Positions 53,906 through 62,619 of a DNA stretch of 64,000 bases are shown piece after piece. Location of the stretch: NCBI GenBank assembly GCA_040756055.1, contig JBFLZR010000002.1:212411-276410 (forward strand), read 5' to 3'. Numbering within the stretch: position 1 is the first letter of the stretch; each line of letters begins with the position of its first letter. The translations under genes and the position numbers were made by a program. The notes beneath the pieces are model-generated. The model was given only the letters and a program-made list of their open reading frames with translations. It was not told where the DNA came from and searched no databases. This DNA comes from Candidatus Zixiibacteriota bacterium. GTDB lineage: Bacteria > Zixibacteria > MSB-5A5 > GN15 > FEB-12.

Positions 53906-55363
53906 GTGCGTCCCAAAGTAAGATTCCTCACCGACGAATTGATCGAGAAAATCATCGATGAAGCCCGCTCGCTGCTTGAAAATCTCGGCGTCGAAATCCA
54001 CAACCCCGCCATCCTCAACATGCTCGCCGACCACGGTGCGAAGATCGATGTTGCCGGCCGGCACGTCTGGATTCCCGGAAAACTCATCGACCAGGCCCTC
54101 AAGACCGCTCCCGCCTCGTTCAAACTCTACGACTCGCCCGGCCGCGAAGTCATCGACCTCTCCGGCTACAACTGCTACTTCACTCCCGGCTCCACCGCCA
54201 TAAAAATTCTCGACCGCGAAACACAACAGGCCCGCAAACCCACCACCCCCGATTATATCGCCTATGCCAAACTGATGGCCGGCATGAACCACATCGCCTC
54301 GCAATCGACAGCGATGATCGCCACCGACGTGCACGAAAAGATCTCCGACAGCTACCGCCTCTATCTCAGCCTGATGTTCTGCGAAAAACCGGTCGTGACC
54401 GGCACCTTCACCAACGAAGGCTTCGAGACCATGAAGAATCTTCAACTCGCCGTCCGCGGCACCGAAAAAAATCTCGCCGATAAACCACTGACCATATTCT
54501 CATGTTGCCCGACATCCCCCCTCAAATGGAGCGATATTACCTCGCAAAATGTCGTCGACTGCGCCCGGTATTCTATCCCCGTCGAATACGTCGCCATGCC
54601 CCTCTGCGGCTTCATGGCCCCCGTCACGCTGGTCGGCTCTCTCGTTCAACACACCGCCGAAACACTCTCCGGCGTGGTCATAAGTCAACTGACCAATCCC
54701 GGCGCGCCCGCCCTGTACGGCGGCTCTCCGGCGGTCTTCGATATTCGCTATGAAACCACCCCCATGGGCGATATCGGCACCATGATGCTCGACTGCGCCT
54801 ACAACGAAATCGGCAAATACCTCAACCTGCCCACGCAGGCATATATCGGACTAAGCGACTCGAAACACGTCGACGCCCAGGCCGGTATCGAAACGGCTAT
54901 GGGCGCCACCCTCGCTGTTCTCGCCGGTATCAACAACATCTCCGGTCCCGGCATGCACGACTTCGAGAGCTGCTTCAGCCTCGAAAAGCTCGTCCTTGAC
55001 AACGAAATCTGCGGTATGACCCTGCGAATGGCCCGCGGCATCCAACCCCGCGACGATTTCCCATCACAGCCCATCTTCGAAGAGCTCCTCCGCGAACAGC
55101 ATCTGCTCATCGCTGACCACACGCGAAAGTATCTGCGTGATGAAATCTACTTTCCCTCCGATGTTATAGACCGCGCTAACCGCTCCCGGTGGCAGGAAGA
55201 AGGCAGCCTCACCCTCATGCAGCGCGCCCGCAAGCAGGTCGATGATATTATCGCCGAATACCAGCCGGTCGACCTTCCGAAAGAAGCACAGAACGATCTG
55301 ACCGACCTGATGCTGGCCGGGGCAAAACGCTGCGGCATGGATGAACTACCGGAGATAAACTGA
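53906..55363 (+). CDS. MttB-family corrinoid-dependent methyltransferase
   Basis: 485 residues, GTG start with AAGGAG 7 bases upstream. Matches the trimethylamine methyltransferase (MttB/COG5598) superfamily: an N-terminal LENLGVEIHNPAILNMLADHGA segment, a TIM barrel with NPGAPALYGGSPAVFDIRYETTPMG, and the DFESCFSLEKLVLDNEICGM region near the C-terminus. There is no in-frame stop, so it is a non-pyrrolysine member like MtgB (glycine betaine) and related quaternary-amine demethylases. It would transfer a methyl group from a betaine-like substrate to the corrinoid protein encoded two genes on. The stop overlaps the next ATG (TGATG). Confidence 0.9.
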   Translation: MRPKVRFLTDELIEKIIDEARSLLENLGVEIHNPAILNMLADHGAKIDVAGRHVWIPGKLIDQALKTAPASFKLYDSPGREVIDLSGYNCYFTPGSTAIKILDRETQQARKPTTPDYIAYAKLMAGMNHIASQSTAMIATDVHEKISDSYRLYLSLMFCEKPVVTGTFTNEGFETMKNLQLAVRGTEKNLADKPLTIFSCCPTSPLKWSDITSQNVVDCARYSIPVEYVAMPLCGFMAPVTLVGSLVQHTAETLSGVVISQLTNPGAPALYGGSPAVFDIRYETTPMGDIGTMMLDCAYNEIGKYLNLPTQAYIGLSDSKHVDAQAGIETAMGATLAVLAGINNISGPGMHDFESCFSLEKLVLDNEICGMTLRMARGIQPRDDFPSQPIFEELLREQHLLIADHTRKYLRDEIYFPSDVIDRANRSRWQEEGSLTLMQRARKQVDDIIAEYQPVDLPKEAQNDLTDLMLAGAKRCGMDELPEIN

Positions 55364-56079
55364 TGCGCAAAATAGTCACGATCCGTACGGAAGAAACCGT
55401 CCCCGGCCCCGAAGTCGTCCTGCAAGCCCAGGGCCTGCCCCCCTCGGCTACACCCAACGACCAAACTCTGGCTCTTTACCGCGCCGCCATCTCCACCTAC
55501 CTCCTCCTTTCGCAGCCGGTAGCAATGTACAGTCAAATATCTATAGATGATTTCAGGAGCGTTTTCAATGGCGACGGTGCTAACGCGAAAGACGCCCCCC
55601 TGGGCCATATATATCCGCGGTCTGATGCGCTCGCCCTGTTCGCCGTAACTGTCGGCGAAACCCTGACCGCCGAAATTACCCGCCTCTTTGAAACCAACGA
55701 CTTCCCCGCCGGCGCTATGCTTGACAGCGTCGCCTCTCAGGCAGCCGAGATGGCCGCCGCCTGCGTCGAAAGAGAGTACCTCAACGATCTCAAAGACTCC
55801 GGCACGAACGCCGACGCTACAGCCACCCTGCCTTTCAGCCCGGGCTACTGCGGATGGAACCTCTCCTCGCAGATACCCCTCTTCCATGCCCTGCATCCCG
55901 AAGAAATCGGTATAATCCTGTCCGAAAGCTGCCTCATGAGCCCCCTGAAATCGATAAGCGGCGTCTTTGTGGTCGGACCTAAAGAAATATTCCAATTCGA
56001 TGATAAATTTGATTTTTGCGAAGACTGTCAGACTCGCTCATGCCGTGCCAGACTCGCGGCCATACGCAGCAGCGCCTGA
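55363..56079 (+). CDS. Stand-alone MetH-type reactivation domain
   Basis: 238 residues corresponding to the S-adenosylmethionine-binding activation domain of B12-dependent methionine synthase. The hallmark stretches are LPFSPGYCGWNLSSQIPLF and EEIGIILSESCLMSPLKSISG; the end has a Cys-containing tail (FCEDCQTRSC). The domain binds SAM and reductively re-methylates inactive cob(II)alamin. As a separate protein it must act in trans on the free corrinoid protein encoded 30 bases downstream. It starts inside the stop of the methyltransferase gene. Confidence 0.85.
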   Translation: MRKIVTIRTEETVPGPEVVLQAQGLPPSATPNDQTLALYRAAISTYLLLSQPVAMYSQISIDDFRSVFNGDGANAKDAPLGHIYPRSDALALFAVTVGETLTAEITRLFETNDFPAGAMLDSVASQAAEMAAACVEREYLNDLKDSGTNADATATLPFSPGYCGWNLSSQIPLFHALHPEEIGIILSESCLMSPLKSISGVFVVGPKEIFQFDDKFDFCEDCQTRSCRARLAAIRSSA

Positions 56080-56109
56080 CCGTCAGACAAAAATACCGGA
56101 GAACACAAC

Positions 56110-56748
56110 ATGACCATTCTAAAGCAAATTGCCGAGCATCTGGAAAAAGGTAATGCCGACGATGTCGCCGAACTGACCCGGAAAGCCATCGAACAAAAGA
56201 CTGACTTACAGACAATTCTTAATGACGGCCTCATTGCCGGCATGACGGTCGTCGGACGCAAATTCAAACAACATGAGATATTCCTGCCCGATGTTCTCAT
56301 GGCCGCCCGAGCCATGTATGCCGGTATGGATATACTCAAGCCCCTCATGATCGAGGAAGGTATCCCCTCACTGGGCAAAGTAGTCCTCGGTACCGTCAAA
56401 GGTGACCTCCACGACATCGGCAAAAATCTTGTGGCCATCATGCTCCGCGGCGCCGGCTTCGATGTCATTGACCTCGGCAAAGATGTTCCTCCGGAAAAAT
56501 TCCTCGATGAAGCCGAAAAATCAGGCGCCTCGATAATCGGCATGTCAGCCCTGCTGACTACGACCATGCCCGTTATGCAGCACGTCATCGAACTCGCCCG
56601 ACAACGCGGCCTATACGGCAAAGTCCATTTCCTCGTCGGCGGCGCCCCTCTCTCCGCCGAATACGCCGGTAAAATCGGCGCCGATGCTTACTGCTTCGAT
56701 GGCATCAGCGCCGTCGAACGCGCCAAAAACATTATGGGAGTCACGTAG
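56110..56748 (+). CDS. Corrinoid protein (MtbC/MttC/MetH-cobalamin-domain type)
   Basis: 212 residues. An N-terminal helix-bundle cap (1-88; ILKQIAEHLEKGNADDVAEL, FLPDVLMAARAMYAGM) and a Rossmann-like B12 domain with the lower-ligand motif Asp99-x-His101-x-x-Gly104 in KGDLHDIGKNLV, then SALLTTTMPVM and VGGAPLS. It holds cobalamin as the methyl carrier between the MttB-like enzyme and the methyl acceptor. The next gene starts 1 base after its stop, so the acceptor enzyme is probably the homocysteine methyltransferase. Confidence 0.93.
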   Translation: MTILKQIAEHLEKGNADDVAELTRKAIEQKTDLQTILNDGLIAGMTVVGRKFKQHEIFLPDVLMAARAMYAGMDILKPLMIEEGIPSLGKVVLGTVKGDLHDIGKNLVAIMLRGAGFDVIDLGKDVPPEKFLDEAEKSGASIIGMSALLTTTMPVMQHVIELARQRGLYGKVHFLVGGAPLSAEYAGKIGADAYCFDGISAVERAKNIMGVT

Positions 56749-56749
56749 C

Positions 56750-57655
56750 ATGTCCGAACTGATTGATCGATTGAAAAAAGGCGAGGTGCTGCTGGCCGAC
56801 GGCGGCATAGGTACCATGCTCTTCCAGCGTGGTCTGAAATCAGGTGAGTGCCCCGAAAAAATCAACCTCGACCACCCCGAAATCCCCGAAGAAATCTCAC
56901 ACCTCTATTTCGAAGCGGGCGCCGACATCGTCACCACTAACACCTTCGGCGGCTCTCCCCTCAAACTCGCCCAGTACGGGCTTGCCGAAAAAACCGCCGA
57001 AATCAACATCGCGGCCGTCAAGGCATCCCGAAGAGCGGTTGGCAACGAAGCCCTCGTCGCCGCCAGTATCGGACCGTGCGGCGCTCTGCTCAAACCCTAC
57101 GGAGACATCGACCCGCAGAAAGTCGCCGAATGCTTCTCCGAACAGGCGGCCGCGCTTCTGAGCGCCGGTCCCGATGCCGTCTTCATCGAAACTATGACCG
57201 ACCTCACTGAGGCCACCCTCGCAATAAAAGCCGTTCGCTCGCACTCATCCACTGTCCCTATTGCAGCAACCATGACCTTCGACCCCACCCCCGGCGGCTT
57301 CCATACCATCATGGGCATAAGCATACAGCAGGCCGCCAACGGGCTCGTCGAAGCAGGCGCCGACATCATCGGCTCCAACTGCGGCAACGGCATTGACAAC
57401 ATGGTCAAAATCGGTGAGCAGTTCACAAAGCACTCCCGCATACCGGTCATAATTCAATCCAACGCCGGGTTACCCAATGTCAACGGCGATAAACTCGTTT
57501 ACAATGAAACACCACAATACATGGCCCAAAAATGCCTCCTGCTCCTCGAGTTCGGCGTCAACATCATTGGCGGATGCTGCGGCACAACCCCCCAACACAC
57601 AGCCGCGCTGAGAAAAATAATCGACGCTCACAATGGAAGGCAACGGACTACCTGA
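56750..57655 (+). CDS. Homocysteine S-methyltransferase (MetH domain 1 / BHMT type)
   Basis: 301 residues from the ATG at 56750 (GGGAG upstream; the frame continues into the previous gene). A TIM barrel with LLADGGIGTMLFQRGL, TNTFGGSPLKLAQYGL and the zinc ligands Cys211 (GSNCG), Cys276 and Cys277 (GGCCGTTPQHTAAL), which hold the homocysteine thiolate. The length equals the first domain of B12-dependent methionine synthase; no folate or cobalamin domain is attached. With the free corrinoid protein and reactivation protein upstream, it would form methionine from homocysteine using methyl groups delivered by the MttB-like enzyme. Confidence 0.9.
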   Translation: MSELIDRLKKGEVLLADGGIGTMLFQRGLKSGECPEKINLDHPEIPEEISHLYFEAGADIVTTNTFGGSPLKLAQYGLAEKTAEINIAAVKASRRAVGNEALVAASIGPCGALLKPYGDIDPQKVAECFSEQAAALLSAGPDAVFIETMTDLTEATLAIKAVRSHSSTVPIAATMTFDPTPGGFHTIMGISIQQAANGLVEAGADIIGSNCGNGIDNMVKIGEQFTKHSRIPVIIQSNAGLPNVNGDKLVYNETPQYMAQKCLLLLEFGVNIIGGCCGTTPQHTAALRKIIDAHNGRQRTT

Positions 57656-57753
57656 CAGATCACACCATGCCAGGATACGTCCCCGAAGCTGAATCAACGA
57701 AAAAATTCTGTACCCGATAAGCCGACAGCGATTGGTTCTGCCGCCAAGGTACC

Positions 57754-58599
57754 TTATCTGGAGGATTCATTCAACCGGTCAAGAATCTCCAGCGAGATCT
57801 CCTCAATAGCCCGACGAGTAACATCAACCGTTTTCCAGTCCCGCTTCGCGAATAGATTGCGGCAAAACTTCAAATCCTCGCGGATTTCCCTGATATCGTA
57901 ATACTCCCTCAACTCCACCTGCTGCGGGCCGGTCCGCGCAAGGTACAACAGCCGTTCCTCACGAACATGCGCCAGTACCTCCGGGTGCATGCTCAAACCA
58001 AAAATGATCGACTGCTTCAAAGGCGCCAGGCGATTGAGAAGGTGACTCTCCATCGAAGCATCCCGCACAATCGGAATATTCGCCACCTTCATCCCGTGAT
58101 TACAGGCAAGATACATCGCGATGGGCGTCTTGCAGGTCCGCGACAACCCCACCAGAACAACATCGGCATCCGAAATAAGTGCCCCCCGACCATCATCATG
58201 CTCAACCGTATAACCTATCGCGTCTACCTTCCGGTAATACTTGTCATCGATCTTTTGAAGCAGACCCGGTCGATAATCCGGATGAACTCCCAGAAATTTC
58301 GACATCGTGTTCAGCATCGGCTCGAGAACATTCAAATGAAGTATCCAGCGCTCAGCCAGCACCTCGTGAAAATATCTGCTCAGCTCCTCCGATATGATCG
58401 AAAATATTACCAGGTAATCGCTGTCAATCTCCTGAATTATCTTATCCAGGGTCTGCTTGTCACGTACCTGCTGATACGTATGCACCAGCGAATGCTCCAC
58501 CTCATTGTCCGAGTACTGCGCTAAAACCGCGTCCATCAATCGCTCGGCTGTCTTGCCTGTACCGTCCGAAACGACCACTATCTTCTTGGTTTCACACAT
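57754..58599 (-). CDS. PEP synthase / pyruvate phosphate dikinase regulatory protein
   Basis: 281 residues, DUF299 family. The opening VVVSDGTGKTAERLMDAVLAQY and the P-loop region VLVGLSRTCKTPIAMYLACN with ANIPIV are diagnostic. This bifunctional enzyme uses ADP to phosphorylate and phosphate to dephosphorylate a Thr of PEP synthetase or pyruvate phosphate dikinase, switching gluconeogenic flux. Which of the two is the target cannot be told here, as neither gene is in the window. Single-gene unit, convergent with the methyltransferase cluster. Confidence 0.93.
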   Translation of the reverse strand: MCETKKIVVVSDGTGKTAERLMDAVLAQYSDNEVEHSLVHTYQQVRDKQTLDKIIQEIDSDYLVIFSIISEELSRYFHEVLAERWILHLNVLEPMLNTMSKFLGVHPDYRPGLLQKIDDKYYRKVDAIGYTVEHDDGRGALISDADVVLVGLSRTCKTPIAMYLACNHGMKVANIPIVRDASMESHLLNRLAPLKQSIIFGLSMHPEVLAHVREERLLYLARTGPQQVELREYYDIREIREDLKFCRNLFAKRDWKTVDVTRRAIEEISLEILDRLNESSR

Positions 58600-59001
58600 G
58601 ATTGCTCACTCTCTCATCGCTATAAGGCTTCTGCCGAAACTTACGCCTGCTTAAACACATTTTCAAGGTTAATGTCAACCGGACCACAAAAAAGCTCGAC
58701 CCGAAATCCATAATGACAAGAACGCCAACGGCATATTTCACATGCAAGTGTTCATCTTTCGAACAACAACCTTCCCGGCGGTCTCACCCGAATCCCCGTT
58801 ATTGCCATAATTACAAGAGAATAGGCCAATTACATCCTTAAAGTTTTACCGATAAAAGTCGATTCCATAGTTAAAGCGCTCTACCTCAACATCAGTTGCA
58901 GTTTACGGCTGATTGCCGGCGGGCAACCGGCAAGTAACTCGAACACGATACCATGCGGCAAGAGCGCACAGCTGAGTTTGTCAATAGTATGGCTTAAGCA
59001 G
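58600..59001. other. Intergenic stretch between diverging genes
   Basis: About 400 bases that must hold promoters for the leftward regulatory-protein gene and the rightward kinase. A 7-bp hairpin (TTGCCGG / CCGGCAA, 58913-58933, 7-base loop) lies in the leader of the kinase gene. No tRNA or known riboswitch pattern is seen, and the short open frames lack support. Confidence 0.5.
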
Positions 59002-62000
59002 ATGAAAAAAACATCCGGCTCCGTACCTTTAATTATTAATGCAGCGCTGACCACAGCCTTCTGGGGGCTACTCCTCATTGTCGATACTAATCGCCTCCAC
59101 GAACTCGCGGTTACGGCTGCCCTTTATCCCACCGAAATACCAGGCATATTGGCAACCATAATACCGGCAGGCCTCCTTTGCCTTGCCGGACTCTTCTCCC
59201 GACTGCTCCGCTCCCGCGCTCAAGGCAACAGGCCAAAATCCCGCCATTCTCTTTCATTTTATGAAACGGTCGCCAAAATATCACCGGAATCGGTCGTGGT
59301 CATCGATCTCGACGGGAAAATCGCCTTCATTTCACAGCGCTGCCTGGAAGTGTTCGGCTGCCAGAACGCCGACCAGATGATCGGTAAACATGCCCTGGAC
59401 TTCGTTGTCCCCGAAGATAGGGAAATTGCCGCTAAAAGCCTCAACCTCGTCACGACAACCGGTGAAACGCAGAACGCCGAGTTCATGCTGCAGGCTTTCG
59501 ACGGTACCCGCTTCTTCGGGGAAATAAACGGGGCCGCCCTCAGGCACGAAAATGGCCCGATCGAAGGCGTCGTGACCATCATACGAGATATCACCGATAG
59601 CCGCGAGGCCGAAGATGAACTCAGATATCGATTCGAATTCGAAAAAGTCATAACCACCCTGTCCTCAAGGTTCATTACCCTCGCACCCACGGAAATCGAC
59701 GCCAACATCATCTATGCCCTGCAGACAATCGGAGAGTTCACCGGCGCCGACCGGGCCTATGTCTTCCAGATCTCTGCCGGCCAGCAGACAATGGATAACA
59801 CCCACGAGTGGTGCGCCGATGGTATCGTACCGCAAATAGACAAGCTGCAAGGTCTCAAGCTGTCGGACTTCTCGTACATCATGGATCGGATCCTCAAACG
59901 CAAAACATTCTTCGTCCCGAGTGTGGCCGACCTCCCCAATGAAGCCGCAGTCGAAAAAAGGGAATTCCAGGCCGAAGGTATCCAGTCACTCGTATGCGTT
60001 CCCATGATCCGCCAGAACGAAGTCGTGGGATTCGTCGGATTCGACTCGGTGCGCCGCCGCAAAATCTGGTCGCAGGACAGCAGAACCCTGCTTACTATCG
60101 TCGGAGAAATCCTGACCGTCGCCCTTGAACGCGAACGTACCGAAAAAGCCCTCCGCTCAAGCGAAGAAAAATACCGGTCCTTCGTCCAAAACTTCCAGGG
60201 CATCGCCTATCGAAGCATGATGAGCTGGGCACCCATGTTCTTCCACGGTGCCGTTGAGGAAATCACCGGTTATACCGAAGCTGAATTTAAAGCCGGCAAC
60301 CCTCCGTGGAATGAAATCATTCATCCCGAAGACTGGCAGAGAATCAGCCAATCTGTCAAAACCATTGCGCAAGTACCCAACGCTACCACCGAAAGAGAAT
60401 ACCGCATCCGGCGAAAAGACGGACAATACCGGTGGATACTCGACCTCTGCCAGAACGTCGCCGACTCAAGCGGCAAACCCATCTACGTCCAGGGATCACT
60501 CTATGATATCACCGAACGAAAACGCATGGAAAGAGTTCAGTCCGCCCTCTTCAAAATCTCCGAGGCCACCAGCCTCGCCTCGAACCTGGAAGAACTGCTG
60601 AAAACCGTACACGGCATTCTGGGAACTCTCATAGACACGACTAACTTCTACGTCGCCCTCTATGACGCCACCACCGACCACTACACCTTCCCGTATGTCG
60701 TCGATGAATTCTCTGACGCTACCGAACTCAAGCCCGAACAGCTCAAAAAAACTCTCACCGACTATGTCCGGCGTACAGGCGAACCGCTGCTTGCCGATGC
60801 CGCCAAAGATGAAGAACTCCGCCTCGCCGGTGAAGTTGAACTGGTCGGAGAACCATCCGAAATCTGGCTCGGAGCTCCCCTGAAAACCCGGCATGGCACC
60901 ATCGGCGTCGTCGCCCTCCAGAGCTACTCCGACCCCAATATGTATAAGGAAAGCGATGTCGACCTGCTGACCTTCGTCTCCGGGCACATCGCCATGGCTA
61001 TCGAACGTAAACGTTCCGAAATTATGCTCAGGCAGTCTGAAGAAGAATACCGCACCCTCGTGGAAACCATGCGCGACGGCGTTATCAAAGTAGACAACAC
61101 CGAAGATATTACCTTCGCCAACGCCGCCGCCTGCAACATCCTCGGCTACGACCACACCGAACTCGAAGGTATGAACCTGTTTAACCTCGTCGTAGAGGAA
61201 GACGTTGAACGCATTTTCGAGGAAACACAAAAAAGACTGCGGAAACACCGCAGCCGATATGACCTCAAGGTCCGGCACAAAAACGGCGAAATACGCGAAC
61301 TGTCAATCTCCGCCGCGCCTGACTACGATAACAACGGAAACGTCGTCGGTACCATCGGCGTTTTCACCGACGTAACCGAACTGAACAAAGCTCAAATGGA
61401 AGGCCAGCGCCTGCGCGAAAAACTCGCCAACGCCCAGCGCATGGAATCTCTCGGCGTCCTCGCCGGAGGCGTCGCCCACGACCTCAACAACATTCTCGGA
61501 CCACTCGTCGGCTATCCCGAACTCATAAAACGACGGCTGCCCGCCGACAGCCCCGTAAAAGACCAGATTACGAAAATCGAAGAATCCGCCAAAAGAGCCG
61601 CCGAAATCGTCAGCGACCTCCTCACTATGGGCCGCCGCGGAAGATATGAAATGTCACCGGTCAATTTAAACCAGATCATCACCTCCTACCTGGAGTCGGC
61701 CGAATTCACCAACATCAAAACACGCTACCCCAATATCGACACCGAAATTCATCTCGATAGCTCCGTACCGTCCGTCTTCGGCTCCTCAACACACCTGTCA
61801 AAAGTCATTATGAACCTCGTGCTCAATGCCCTCGACGCTATGCCCGAAGGCGGAAAACTGTCCGTCAAAACCGAGTGCCTCTACCTGGAAAAACTCCTCC
61901 TGGGATTCAACAATATAGAACCGGGACGATACAGCATCATCAGCGTCAAAGACACCGGCATCGGCATCGATGAAAGCGACACCAAACGTATCTTCGACCC

Positions 62001-62610
62001 CTTCTTCTCCAAGAAGAAACTCGGCAAGAGCGGAAGCGGACTCGGACTCTCCGTCGTCTACGCTGTCGTAAAGGACCACAACGGCTACGTCGACGTTCGC
62101 AGCGAACTCGCCAAAGGCTCCGAGTTCATAATCTACCTGCCGGCCATCGAAGCCGTCGCGCCCGCGGGACCGGAACAACCCGTCTATGATATCAAGGGCA
62201 ACGAGAAAATCCTTGTCGTCGACGATGTCGCCGAACAGCGTGACCTCGCTGTAACCCTCCTCGCCAGCCTCGGATACCAGATGGCGTCGGCATCCAACGG
62301 TCATGAGGCCGTAGACTACCTCAAGCACGAATCGTGCGACGTTCTCATACTCGATATGATCATGGAACCGAACTTCGACGGACTCGACACCTACCGGGAA
62401 ATCATAAAAACTCATCCCGGCCAAAAAGCCGTCATCGTTAGCGGCTTCTCCCAAACCGACCGCGTCAAAGAAGCAGAAAAACTCGGCGTTACCAAATACG
62501 TCAAGAAACCCTACACCATGCAAAAACTCGGAAAAGCCATAAGAGAAGTATTGACCTCCCCCTCCGACGCGGACCTGCAGAGCCTCCCGGTCGAAAAAGT
62601 CAAGAATTAA
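59002..62610 (+). CDS. Hybrid PAS/GAF sensor histidine kinase with receiver
   Basis: 1202 residues from the ATG at 59002; a TTG 24 bases upstream is also possible, and neither has a strong ribosome site. Order: two membrane helices (about 9-27, 46-68), PAS 88-205, GAF 210-380, PAS 390-505, GAF 515-670, PAS 680-795, HisKA with GGVAHDLNN (His826), HATPase (VLNALDAMPEGG, DTGIGI, GSGLGLSVVY), and a C-terminal receiver with acceptor Asp1118 in VLILDMIMEP and Lys in YVKKPYT. The HDLNN box and the two helices with almost no outside loop point to an internal signal. GAF2 is closely related to GAF2 of the kinase at 9171-12719. The output is unknown. Confidence 0.9.
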   Translation: MKKTSGSVPLIINAALTTAFWGLLLIVDTNRLHELAVTAALYPTEIPGILATIIPAGLLCLAGLFSRLLRSRAQGNRPKSRHSLSFYETVAKISPESVVVIDLDGKIAFISQRCLEVFGCQNADQMIGKHALDFVVPEDREIAAKSLNLVTTTGETQNAEFMLQAFDGTRFFGEINGAALRHENGPIEGVVTIIRDITDSREAEDELRYRFEFEKVITTLSSRFITLAPTEIDANIIYALQTIGEFTGADRAYVFQISAGQQTMDNTHEWCADGIVPQIDKLQGLKLSDFSYIMDRILKRKTFFVPSVADLPNEAAVEKREFQAEGIQSLVCVPMIRQNEVVGFVGFDSVRRRKIWSQDSRTLLTIVGEILTVALERERTEKALRSSEEKYRSFVQNFQGIAYRSMMSWAPMFFHGAVEEITGYTEAEFKAGNPPWNEIIHPEDWQRISQSVKTIAQVPNATTEREYRIRRKDGQYRWILDLCQNVADSSGKPIYVQGSLYDITERKRMERVQSALFKISEATSLASNLEELLKTVHGILGTLIDTTNFYVALYDATTDHYTFPYVVDEFSDATELKPEQLKKTLTDYVRRTGEPLLADAAKDEELRLAGEVELVGEPSEIWLGAPLKTRHGTIGVVALQSYSDPNMYKESDVDLLTFVSGHIAMAIERKRSEIMLRQSEEEYRTLVETMRDGVIKVDNTEDITFANAAACNILGYDHTELEGMNLFNLVVEEDVERIFEETQKRLRKHRSRYDLKVRHKNGEIRELSISAAPDYDNNGNVVGTIGVFTDVTELNKAQMEGQRLREKLANAQRMESLGVLAGGVAHDLNNILGPLVGYPELIKRRLPADSPVKDQITKIEESAKRAAEIVSDLLTMGRRGRYEMSPVNLNQIITSYLESAEFTNIKTRYPNIDTEIHLDSSVPSVFGSSTHLSKVIMNLVLNALDAMPEGGKLSVKTECLYLEKLLLGFNNIEPGRYSIISVKDTGIGIDESDTKRIFDPFFSKKKLGKSGSGLGLSVVYAVVKDHNGYVDVRSELAKGSEFIIYLPAIEAVAPAGPEQPVYDIKGNEKILVVDDVAEQRDLAVTLLASLGYQMASASNGHEAVDYLKHESCDVLILDMIMEPNFDGLDTYREIIKTHPGQKAVIVSGFSQTDRVKEAEKLGVTKYVKKPYTMQKLGKAIREVLTSPSDADLQSLPVEKVKN

Positions 62611-62619
62611 GCGCCCCTT

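Noticed and set aside
53906-55363. Pyrrolysine-type trimethylamine methyltransferase
   Set aside because: The frame is open for the full 485 residues with no amber codon, and no pyrrolysine genes are in the window. It fits the non-pyrrolysine MttB branch.
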